Assembly (NCBI GenBank): GCA_020216655.1
Contig: JAIWNU010000220.1
Coordinates: 1 to 5,225 of the forward strand
DNA: 5,225 nucleotides
Reading direction: 5' to 3'
DNA from: Treponema sp.
GTDB lineage: Bacteria; Spirochaetota; Spirochaetia; Treponematales; Breznakiellaceae
The translations under genes and the position numbers were made by a program. Each line of letters starts with the position of its first letter. Positions within the stretch are counted from its first letter, which is position 1. The notes below the pieces were generated by a model. It was not told the origin of the DNA. It made no database searches and saw only the letters and a program-made list of their open reading frames with translations. Of the stretch, positions 1 to 5,225 are shown piece after piece.

Positions 1-201
1 CTGGTAGTAGAATCCTACTTCCGGAACAGGAATGATATAATCGGTAAATACCTTATTTATTTCGGGATCACTAAAAACCTCGTTTTACGATACGGCTCCA
101 ACACCCCGCGGGATGTCGATACCTAATTCAAGTCTCAGCTGGGCAAAAACAGGTATACTGAGTAGCAGAAACATGGCAACAATAACACCGAATCGTTTCA
201 T
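1..201 (-). pseudogene. Small exported protein, 5' part, interrupted by an in-frame TAA and cut by the window edge
   Basis: I do not recognise a named family. Translation from the ATG at 199-201 gives a textbook signal peptide: K2-R3, a hydrophobic core at residues 5-18 (VIVAMFLLLSIPV) and a VFA cleavage site before Q21, so the product should be exported to the periplasm or outer membrane. The mature part begins QLRLELGIDIPRGVGAVS and then meets TAA at 85-87 (codon 39). Beyond it the same frame stays open for 28 codons to the window edge and still reads like protein (for example IIPVPEVGFYYQ), suggesting one longer gene, possibly a small barrel-type envelope protein, broken by a nonsense change. 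The start at 201 is preferred over upstream ATGs because AAGGAGA lies 5 bases before it and the signal peptide begins there. Alternatives are a genuine 38-residue peptide, a sequencing error or stop-codon readthrough. Export is well supported; pseudogene status is less certain. Confidence 0.55.
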
Positions 202-206
202 AAAGG

Positions 207-213
207 TCTCCTT
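207..213 (-). promoter_or_regulatory. Ribosome binding site of the exported-protein gene
   Basis: AAGGAGA on the minus strand sits 5 bases before the ATG at 199-201. It decides the start: the open frame extends upstream to an ATG at 331-333, but that extra stretch is polar and would bury the signal peptide. Confidence 0.7.
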
Positions 214-297
214 ATTCTCCTGTACAGAGCACTGCATCGTAGTCATTTTGCTGATACGATGATTCCCTGTATTCTCGGAAAAAGATCCGTATTTTTC

Positions 298-325
298 ATT
301 ATAAAGTATACCACATCCTTGAAAA
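298..325 (-). promoter_or_regulatory. Candidate promoter for the exported-protein gene
   Basis: On the minus strand a perfect TATAAT lies at 298-303, with TTTTCA (4 of 6 matches to the -35 consensus) at 320-325 and a 16-base spacer. Transcription would begin near 291, giving a leader of about 90 bases. A second -10-like TATACT lies just upstream. The call rests on box matches only. Confidence 0.4.
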
Positions 326-348
326 GATTCCATTTTTTTATGTAGTAT
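319..348 (+). promoter_or_regulatory. Candidate promoter for pfp
   Basis: TTGAAA at 319-324 and TAGTAT at 343-348 are separated by 18 bases. TATAAC at 346-351 is a better -10 box (5 of 6) but would be 21 bases from this -35. Transcription would begin around 354-358, leaving a leader of about 50 bases. The -35 box overlaps that of the opposite-strand promoter. Confidence 0.35.
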
Positions 349-391
349 AACGCAACCTTTGTGGTTCTTTGCGATTATTGCTTTTTTAGTG

Positions 392-397
392 AAGGAG
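392..397 (+). promoter_or_regulatory. Ribosome binding site of pfp
   Basis: AAGGAG lies 7 bases before the ATG at 405, an optimal spacing that supports this start. Confidence 0.8.
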
Positions 398-404
398 ATT
401 TGCC

Positions 405-2060
405 ATGGAAATATCTGCTCTGCAAAAGGCCCGGTATGCTTACCGGCCTAAACTTCCGGCTATACTGACTGCGCCGGTATCTGAAATTGCCGTTGAATTT
501 GGGGCTCCCACCGAATCGGTGGCGGATCAGGCGGATCTGCGGGCCCTCTTTAAGCATAGCTACGGGAAACCGATTGCCCGCTTTGTAAAAGGAAAAAACG
601 AAAAAATCACTCGAAAACTTACGGTAGGCGTTATTCTGTCGGGCGGCCAGGCTCCCGGGGGCCACAATGTTATTGCAGGCCTGTATGATGGGCTCAAGAA
701 GGGAAATAAGGATTCCAAACTCTATGGATTCCTGGGCGGCCCCAGCGGACTTATCGAAAACAAGGTAGTCGAGATCACCGATGCTTTTATGGATGAGTAC
801 CGGAACACAGGCGGCTTTGACATGATTGGTTCGGGCCGTACCAAGATTGAAAGCCCCGAACAGTTTGCCGCATCTTTGGAAACCGCTAAAAAGCTTGGAC
901 TCGATGCGGTGGTTATTATCGGCGGCGATGACTCCAATACCAATGCGGCCTTGCTTGCGGAATATTTCCTGGACAAGGGGGCTCCGATTCAGGTTATCGG
1001 CTGCCCAAAAACTATCGATGGGGACCTGAAAAACGAACACATCGAAACGTCTTTCGGATTTGATACGGCCACCAAGACCTACAGCGAACTGATTGGCAAC
1101 ATCGGCCGGGATGCTAACAGTGCAAAAAAATACTGGCACTTTATAAAGCTCATGGGCCGCTCGGCAAGCCATATTGCCCTTGAATGTGCCTTGCAGACCC
1201 AGCCCAACATTTGTCTTATCAGCGAAGAAGTGGAAGCAAAAAAGCTTTCTCTTGGCCAGATTGTAGACCAGATCTGCGATTCCGTGGTTAAGCGGGCAGC
1301 CAATAAGGAAAATTTCGGCGTGGTACTTATCCCCGAGGGCCTTGTGGAATTTGTCCCTGAAATGAAAAAACTGATAGCGGAACTTAACGACCTCATGGCC
1401 CACTATGCCGACGAATTTGCAGGCCTTTCGGGTTTTGAAGCCCAGGCTGCCTGGCTTGGCAAAAAGCTGACCGCTGAATCGGCTAAGGTTTTTGCGAGCC
1501 TCCCCGCAGAAATTGCCAAGCAGCTCCTCATGGACCGGGATCCCCATGGCAACGTGCAGGTCTCCCGCATCGACACCGAAAAGCTCCTCATCGGCATGGT
1601 TGAGCAGCGGCTTGCGGAACTGAAAAAGGCCGGTACTTATACGGGCAAGTTCAGCGCCCTGGCCCATTTCTTTGGCTATGAAGGCCGCTGCGCGTTCCCC
1701 TCCAATTTTGATGCCGACTATACCTATGCTCTTGGCTTTACCGCCTTTGTGCTCATTGCGTCTGGCCTGACCGGCTACCTTTCCAGTGTGAAAAACCTGA
1801 CTGCCCCTGCAGACCAGTGGATCGCCGGCGGTGTTCCGCTTACCATGATGATGAACATGGAACAGCGGCATGGCAGCAAGAAACCGGTTATCCGCAAGGC
1901 ATTGGTCGAGCTTGAAGGCAAACCATTTAAGGCCTTTGCGGCTAAACGGGCTGAATGGGCGGTTAAGACCAGCTTCCTCTTCCCCGGCGCTATCCAGTAC
2001 TATGGACCGGCTGAGGTCTGCGACCAGCCGACCAAAACCCTGATCCTTGAACATTCCTGA
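405..2060 (+). CDS. pfp: Pyrophosphate--fructose 6-phosphate 1-phosphotransferase (PPi-PFK, long type)
   Basis: This cytosolic glycolytic enzyme catalyses PPi + fructose 6-phosphate <-> Pi + fructose 1,6-bisphosphate. Visible in the 551 residues are: an N-terminal extension (about 1-70); the phosphate-binding loop [11 protein letters not shown] (78-88); GGDDSN (173-178), whose second Asp (D176) replaces the Gly of ATP-using enzymes; PKTIDGDL (201-208), with the PPi-enzyme Lys K202 and catalytic D205 and D207; MGRSASH (250-256), IPEG (309-312) and GYEGR (424-428) for fructose 6-phosphate. A helical insert at about 315-415 is typical of the long subfamily found in spirochaetes, chlamydiae and plants, whose members are near 550-570 residues. 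D176 with K202 marks PPi rather than ATP as donor. In its 551 codons the gene has no in-frame TTA, CTA or TCA, a bias consistent with high expression. It is divergent from the exported-protein gene and lies 83 bases before the decarboxylase. The gene appears intact. Confidence 0.97.
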   Translation: MEISALQKARYAYRPKLPAILTAPVSEIAVEFGAPTESVADQADLRALFKHSYGKPIARFVKGKNEKITRKLTVGVILSGGQAPGGHNVIAGLYDGLKKGNKDSKLYGFLGGPSGLIENKVVEITDAFMDEYRNTGGFDMIGSGRTKIESPEQFAASLETAKKLGLDAVVIIGGDDSNTNAALLAEYFLDKGAPIQVIGCPKTIDGDLKNEHIETSFGFDTATKTYSELIGNIGRDANSAKKYWHFIKLMGRSASHIALECALQTQPNICLISEEVEAKKLSLGQIVDQICDSVVKRAANKENFGVVLIPEGLVEFVPEMKKLIAELNDLMAHYADEFAGLSGFEAQAAWLGKKLTAESAKVFASLPAEIAKQLLMDRDPHGNVQVSRIDTEKLLIGMVEQRLAELKKAGTYTGKFSALAHFFGYEGRCAFPSNFDADYTYALGFTAFVLIASGLTGYLSSVKNLTAPADQWIAGGVPLTMMMNMEQRHGSKKPVIRKALVELEGKPFKAFAAKRAEWAVKTSFLFPGAIQYYGPAEVCDQPTKTLILEHS

Positions 2061-2078
2061 TTTTCTGATACAAAGGCG

Positions 2079-2106
2079 CCGGCGGTGTTTTATATAAGAC
2101 CGCCGG
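2079..2106 (+). promoter_or_regulatory. Intergenic GC-rich hairpin between pfp and the decarboxylase gene
   Basis: CCGGCGGT (2079-2086) pairs perfectly with ACCGCCGG (2099-2106) across a 12-base loop that contains the AT palindrome TTATATAA (2090-2097). It begins 18 bases after the pfp stop. No T-run follows, so it is not a standard intrinsic terminator. It could stabilise the pfp 3' end, act as a processing site or attenuator, or place a -10-like TATATA in its loop for a separate decarboxylase promoter. The structure is seen directly; its role is unknown. Confidence 0.55.
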
Positions 2107-2128
2107 GGCTCGCCATTACATTTGCCAC

Positions 2129-2135
2129 AAGGAGG
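2129..2135 (+). promoter_or_regulatory. Ribosome binding site of the decarboxylase gene
   Basis: AAGGAGG, a near-perfect Shine-Dalgarno sequence, ends 8 bases before the ATG at 2144 and fixes the start. It suggests strong translation independent of pfp. Confidence 0.8.
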
Positions 2136-2143
2136 GGGCTCTT

Positions 2144-3316
2144 ATGATAGATCGCTCCGCCTATTACGATGATGCACAATGGGAGCGGTTTATGACCGCC
2201 GCGGAAGGGAAAGAGACCCCCTTTATTCTTGTGGATTTGGGCATTATTCGCCGTAACTACGAACGGCTTGCCCAGCTTTTTCCCTTTGCAAAACAATACT
2301 ATGCGGTAAAAGCAAATCCTGCGCCCGAAGTTATTACACTCCTTCATCGTCTCGGTTCTAACTTTGATATTGCATCCCGATGGGAACTGGACAAGGTGCT
2401 ATCCCTGGGGGTCCCTCCCGAACGGATTTCTTATGGAAACACCATTAAAAAAGCTCGCGATGTGGAGTATTTTTATCAAAAGGGTGTCCGTCTTTTTGCA
2501 ACCGACAGTAAAACCGACCTGCACAACATTGCGAGCAAGGCACCGGGTTCCCGTATTTATGTACGTATTTTGGTAGAAGGCTCCCAGTCGGCAGACTGGC
2601 CCCTTTCACGCAAATTCGGCTGTCACCCGGATATGGCCTACAGTCTCCTTGTGGAAGCCAGAAGCCTGGGGCTTGAACCCTACGGTATTTCTTTTCATGT
2701 GGGAAGCCAGCAGCGGGATATAGGACAGTGGGATGAAGCAATTGCAAAAACCAATTACCTGTTTCGCGCCCTGGAAGAAGAAGAGGGCATAAAGCTCAAA
2801 ATGATAAACATGGGGGGCGGGTTCCCGGCCCACTATACGGTTCCGACCCATGAACTGACGACCTACGCCAAAGAAATTACCCGCTATTTACACGAAGATT
2901 TTGGGGAAGAACTGCCTGAAATAATTCTTGAACCAGGCCGCTCCATGGTTGGGGATGCGGGGATTATTGTGAGTGAAGTAGTTCTCGTCTCCCGTAAAAA
3001 CAATACGGCCCTGCAGCGCTGGGTATACACCGATGTGGGTAAGTTCAATGGATTGATTGAAACCCTGGATGAGGCTATTAAATACCCTGTGGTTACCACC
3101 ATGCAGCCGGGGCTCAAAGAGGGGGATGTGATACTTGCCGGGCCTACCTGCGACAGCATGGATATTATGTACGAAAAGGCGGGCTATCAGCTGCCCCTGA
3201 ATCTCGCTCCCGGCGATAAGCTCTACTGGCTTTCTACCGGGGCGTATACATCAAGCTATGCTGCTGTAGAGTTTAACGGATTCCCTCCGATAAAAACCTA
3301 TTTTATCGAAGAATAG
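2144..3316 (+). CDS. Ornithine decarboxylase (possibly lysine/ornithine), PLP-dependent, alanine-racemase fold
   Basis: This cytosolic enzyme decarboxylates L-ornithine to putrescine, the entry to polyamine synthesis; bacterial relatives may also accept lysine and make cadaverine. The 390 residues show a PLP barrel and then a C-terminal beta domain. Key sites are: YAVKAN (53-58) with Schiff-base Lys K56; FDIAS (74-78); HVGSQ (185-189); the glycine loop GGGFP (224-228); EPGRS (263-267); DVGKFNGL (297-304), typical of bacterial ornithine/lysine decarboxylases; GPTCDSMD (333-340) with catalytic C336 and D337; and GAYTSSY (366-372) with Y368 near the PLP phosphate. The length suits this group and is far too short for biosynthetic arginine decarboxylase. 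Diaminopimelate decarboxylase (CESGD in place of GPTCDSMD) is unlikely. The active site is a dimer interface in this family. The gene follows pfp by 83 bases and may share its transcript. Unlike pfp it uses TTA and TCA codons. Ornithine against lysine preference cannot be settled from sequence. Confidence 0.93.
   Translation: MIDRSAYYDDAQWERFMTAAEGKETPFILVDLGIIRRNYERLAQLFPFAKQYYAVKANPAPEVITLLHRLGSNFDIASRWELDKVLSLGVPPERISYGNTIKKARDVEYFYQKGVRLFATDSKTDLHNIASKAPGSRIYVRILVEGSQSADWPLSRKFGCHPDMAYSLLVEARSLGLEPYGISFHVGSQQRDIGQWDEAIAKTNYLFRALEEEEGIKLKMINMGGGFPAHYTVPTHELTTYAKEITRYLHEDFGEELPEIILEPGRSMVGDAGIIVSEVVLVSRKNNTALQRWVYTDVGKFNGLIETLDEAIKYPVVTTMQPGLKEGDVILAGPTCDSMDIMYEKAGYQLPLNLAPGDKLYWLSTGAYTSSYAAVEFNGFPPIKTYFIEE
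3288..3308. repeat. Perfect inverted repeat at the 3' end of the decarboxylase gene
   Basis: CGATAAAA (3288-3295) and TTTTATCG (3301-3308) are exact inverted copies around a 5-base loop, inside the last codons of the decarboxylase gene and ending 8 bases from the end of its stop codon. It could fold in either the decarboxylase transcript or a glnS read-through transcript. No T-run follows on either strand. It may help protect or end transcripts between the convergent genes, or may be a coincidence of coding. Confidence 0.45.
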
Positions 3317-3377
3317 ATATGCTGCTCTGGGACCAGTCCTGCGGCGAGGCTGGCTGGCCCTCAAACAGCGGGGGTTC
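3317..3377. other. Convergent intergenic gap with no clear intrinsic terminator
   Basis: These 61 bases separate the 3' ends of the decarboxylase and glnS genes. Only weak structure is visible: CCAGTCC (3333-3339) can pair with GGCTGG (3348-3353) if one T bulges, and GGCTGG is repeated at 3352-3357. No T-run follows on either strand, so termination may be factor-dependent or rely on converging transcription. Confidence 0.4.
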
Positions 3378-5132
3378 TTATTCTGCCGATTGTCCGACTA
3401 CTTTCTTTTCTATCTTTGCCCAGGTATCCCGCAATCCTACGGTTTTGTTAAATACCGGTTTTGTACCCGCGTTGTCCGGATCCCGGACAAAATATCCAAT
3501 CCGTTCAAACTGGAATTTGTCTTCCGGTTTTGTGTCCGCGAGACAGGGTTCCCCATAGGCGTTTTGAATAACCTCGAGGGAGTTAGGGTTAATATTGTCC
3601 AGGAATGACCCGCCGGGGGGTACATCCATGGGCCGTTCAACCGCAAAGAGGTAGTCGTAAAGCCTGACTTCGATCGGGATGGCATGACGGACCGATACCC
3701 AGTGAATGGTGCCCTTGACTTTCCGGTTATCCTGAGCGTTGCCGCCCCGTGTTTCGGGATCATAGGTACAGCGAACCGCGGTAATCTGGCCGGTCGCGGG
3801 GTCCTTATCAAAGCCGGTACAGGTAACGATATAGCCGTAACGGAGCCGCACCGAGTTGCCTGGGTAGAGCCGAAAGTATTTAGGCGGGGGTACTTCCTGG
3901 AAGTCGTCGGCTTCTATCCAGAGTTCCCGGCTAAATTGGACTTTTCGGCTCCCCGCAGAGGGGTCCTCGGGATTGTTGACCGCATCCAGCTCTTCTACTT
4001 TATCTTCCGGCCAGTTTTCGATAATGAGTTTGAGGGGTTTCAGCACCGCCATTACCCGATTGGCCCGCTTATTGAGGTCCTCCCGCAGACAGTGTTCAAG
4101 AAGGGCAATATCAACCATGCTGTCTGTTTTGGCAATACCGATACGGGACATGAAGTCCCGAATTGCCTCAGGGGTGTAACCCCGGCGACGGAGACCAGCC
4201 AAGGTAGGCATACGGGGATCGTCCCAGCCGGAAACATATTTTTCGTTAACCAGCTGGAGCAGCCAGCGCTTGGAGAGCACGGTTCTGGTAATATTAAGCC
4301 GGGCAAATTCGATCTGGCGGCTGGGGAATACTTCGCATTCCCGGATAAACCATTCATAGAGGGGGCGATGGATTTCGTACTCCAGAGAACAGAGTGAATG
4401 GGTTATACCTTCTTTGGCATCCGAAAGGGGATGCTGAAAATCATACATGGGATAGATGCACCAGGCGTTGCCGACCCGGTAATGGGGTATTCGCCGGATT
4501 CGGTACATAACCGGGTCCCGCATGACCAGGTTTGGATGGGCCATATCGATCTTTGCCCGCAGGGTTTTTGAGCCATCGGGGAATTCGCCGGCCCGCATCC
4601 GCGCAAAGAGGTCCAGGTTTTCTTCTACCGAACGGTTGCGGTAGGGGCTGTCCTTTCCCGGAGGGGTATGGGTGATGTTGTTTTTATCTGCTACCGCAGT
4701 TCCCCGGTACACCCGGATTTCCTCTTCCGAGAGGTCATCCACATAGGCCTTGCCCTTCTTTATCAGTTTAACTGCCAGTTCATAAAGGTATTCATAGTAG
4801 TCCGAGGCATAGTACTCCCGGTCTTCCCAATCGTACCCAAGCCATTTAATGTCCCGTTTGATGGCTTCGACATAGGACATGTCTTCTTTTTCTGGATTGG
4901 TGTCATCAAAACGAAGGTTGGTTTTTCCGCCGAATTTTTGGGCCATGGAGAAATCGACACTGATGGCCTTTGCGTGTCCGATATGGAGCCATCCATTCGG
5001 TTCCGGCGGGAAGCGGGTATGAACATGGTCATAACGGCCGCTTTTAAGGTCCTCCGCAATGGCTTCGCTGATGAAATCGGTTGATTCCGGCTTTACATTT
5101 TCGTTGTCCGCTGCACTGGCTGTGGTTTCCAT
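3378..5132 (-). CDS. glnS: Glutaminyl-tRNA synthetase (GlnRS)
   Basis: This cytosolic class I synthetase activates glutamine with ATP and charges tRNA-Gln. Domains in the 584 residues: the catalytic Rossmann fold opens with [12 protein letters not shown] (42-53), containing the HIGH signature at 50-53; [11 protein letters not shown] (73-83) includes D76, in the position that contacts substrate in characterised Gln[10 protein letters not shown] (225-232) is the glutamine-pocket signature, with Y227; and SLCSLEYE (246-253) is also GlnRS-like. The KMSKS counterpart is VLSKR (285-289), as is normal for this non-canonical family. The rest, from about 340, forms the two anticodon-binding beta barrels. 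Length is close to the roughly 550 of the E. coli enzyme, with about 20 extra N-terminal residues. The Tyr-Pro-Met-Tyr signature and the lack of GluRS features argue against GluRS. The start is supported by GGAAGGAG 5 bases upstream. The gene is convergent with the decarboxylase gene, appears intact and probably has its own promoter. Confidence 0.97.
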   Translation of the reverse strand: METTASAADNENVKPESTDFISEAIAEDLKSGRYDHVHTRFPPEPNGWLHIGHAKAISVDFSMAQKFGGKTNLRFDDTNPEKEDMSYVEAIKRDIKWLGYDWEDREYYASDYYEYLYELAVKLIKKGKAYVDDLSEEEIRVYRGTAVADKNNITHTPPGKDSPYRNRSVEENLDLFARMRAGEFPDGSKTLRAKIDMAHPNLVMRDPVMYRIRRIPHYRVGNAWCIYPMYDFQHPLSDAKEGITHSLCSLEYEIHRPLYEWFIRECEVFPSRQIEFARLNITRTVLSKRWLLQLVNEKYVSGWDDPRMPTLAGLRRRGYTPEAIRDFMSRIGIAKTDSMVDIALLEHCLREDLNKRANRVMAVLKPLKLIIENWPEDKVEELDAVNNPEDPSAGSRKVQFSRELWIEADDFQEVPPPKYFRLYPGNSVRLRYGYIVTCTGFDKDPATGQITAVRCTYDPETRGGNAQDNRKVKGTIHWVSVRHAIPIEVRLYDYLFAVERPMDVPPGGSFLDNINPNSLEVIQNAYGEPCLADTKPEDKFQFERIGYFVRDPDNAGTKPVFNKTVGLRDTWAKIEKKVVGQSAE

Positions 5133-5137
5133 TGATA

Positions 5138-5145
5138 CTCCTTCC
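5138..5145 (-). promoter_or_regulatory. Ribosome binding site of glnS
   Basis: GGAAGGAG on the minus strand sits 5 bases before the ATG at 5130-5132. Its first two G bases are also the last two bases of the hairpin at 5144-5162, so a folded leader would crowd the site without fully burying it. Confidence 0.75.
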
Positions 5146-5162
5146 GCACTTCAGGGGTGCGG
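5144..5162 (-). promoter_or_regulatory. Leader hairpin touching the glnS ribosome binding site
   Basis: CCGCAC (5144-5149) and GTGCGG (5157-5162) are exact inverted copies around a 7-base loop. If transcription starts about 7 bases after the proposed -10 box (near 5163), the hairpin forms the very 5' end of the mRNA and abuts the Shine-Dalgarno sequence. It may protect the 5' end or tune translation. Role is inferred. Confidence 0.45.
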
Positions 5163-5169
5163 TAGCTAC

Positions 5170-5199
5170 ATAATGCTCAAGAATGGGATGGCCGGTCAA
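5170..5199 (-). promoter_or_regulatory. Candidate sigma-70-type promoter of glnS
   Basis: On the minus strand TTGACC (5194-5199, 5 of 6 matches) and CATTAT (5170-5175, 4 of 6) are separated by 18 bases. Predicted transcription start is near 5163, giving a leader of about 30 bases. The -35 box lies inside the inverted repeat at 5191-5210. Confidence 0.45.
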
Positions 5200-5210
5200 G
5201 CCTTGCCGGC
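5191..5210. repeat. GC-rich inverted repeat upstream of glnS
   Basis: GCCGG (5191-5195) and CCGGC (5206-5210) pair and, after one unpaired T, CAA (5197-5199) pairs with TTG (5203-5205). No T-run follows on either strand. It could be a protein-binding site over the glnS -35 region, the tail structure of a gene beyond the window, or chance in GC-rich sequence. Confidence 0.3.
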
Positions 5211-5225
5211 ACTGGCGGGGGAGCG

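Noticed and set aside
202..333. Extension of the exported-protein gene upstream to an ATG at 331-333.
   Set aside because: It would put about 44 mostly polar residues before a clear signal peptide, span the best promoter candidate and ignore the ribosome binding site at 207-213.
351..373. Stem-loop in the pfp leader: CGCAA pairs with TTGCG, with a short inner CC/GG stem.
   Set aside because: Only 5 continuous pairs plus a bulged inner pair, and it straddles the predicted transcription start, so a leader switch is not supported.
375..2054. A 559-codon open frame opposite pfp on the minus strand.
   Set aside because: It is in codon register with pfp, arises from pfp's lack of TTA, CTA and TCA, has no recognisable domain, and pfp itself has complete catalytic motifs and a good ribosome binding site.
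3327..3353. Possible bidirectional terminator between the decarboxylase and glnS genes (CTGGGACCAG and CCAG/CTGG pairings).
   Set aside because: The pairings are short, have a 2-base loop or a bulge, and no T-run follows on either strand.
3684..4397. A 237-codon open frame on the plus strand, and a similar one at 4668-5084, opposite glnS.
   Set aside because: Both are in codon register with glnS and give low-complexity antisense-type translations without motifs; glnS is unambiguous.
1..5225. Search for a novel defence, mobile or biosynthetic system.
   Set aside because: Intact genes are known metabolic or translation enzymes; no transposase, integrase, toxin-antitoxin pair, tandem repeat array, tRNA or att-like repeat is visible.

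Overview
The window (about half G+C by eye) carries three complete, ordinary-looking bacterial housekeeping genes and the 5' end of a fourth gene that appears broken. The long 'plant/spirochaete type' pyrophosphate-dependent phosphofructokinase, the moderate G+C and a short exported protein with a probable barrel-like start suggest a spirochaete, perhaps a Treponema or relative with moderate G+C. This is inference from protein character only; no 16S or other marker is present.

Layout. Positions 1-201 (minus strand): start of a small exported protein with a clear signal peptide, interrupted by an in-frame TAA at 85-87; the same frame stays open and protein-like to the window edge. Positions 202-404: divergent intergenic region with candidate promoters in both directions whose -35 boxes overlap. 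Positions 405-2060 (plus): pfp, PPi-dependent 6-phosphofructokinase. Positions 2061-2143: 83-base gap with a perfect 8-bp GC-rich hairpin. Positions 2144-3316 (plus): a PLP-dependent ornithine (or lysine/ornithine) decarboxylase of the alanine-racemase fold. Positions 3317-3377: 61-base convergent gap without an obvious intrinsic terminator. Positions 3378-5132 (minus): glnS, glutaminyl-tRNA synthetase. Positions 5133-5225: glnS leader and upstream region, with a ribosome binding site, a hairpin touching it, a plausible sigma-70-type promoter and a further inverted repeat.

How the genes relate. pfp drives the committed glycolytic step with PPi instead of ATP, and the reaction is reversible. 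The decarboxylase makes putrescine (and possibly cadaverine) for the polyamine pool. It lies downstream of pfp on the same strand and could share its transcript, though the hairpin between them may separate or modulate expression. glnS is transcribed convergently and charges tRNA-Gln directly. I see no functional link between these pathways beyond general growth metabolism.

No mobile element, CRISPR array, tRNA, rRNA or defence system is visible, and I find no convincing novel multi-gene system. The points most worth a second look are the interrupted exported-protein gene, the pfp-decarboxylase hairpin, the inverted repeat at the end of the decarboxylase gene, and the structured leader of glnS.
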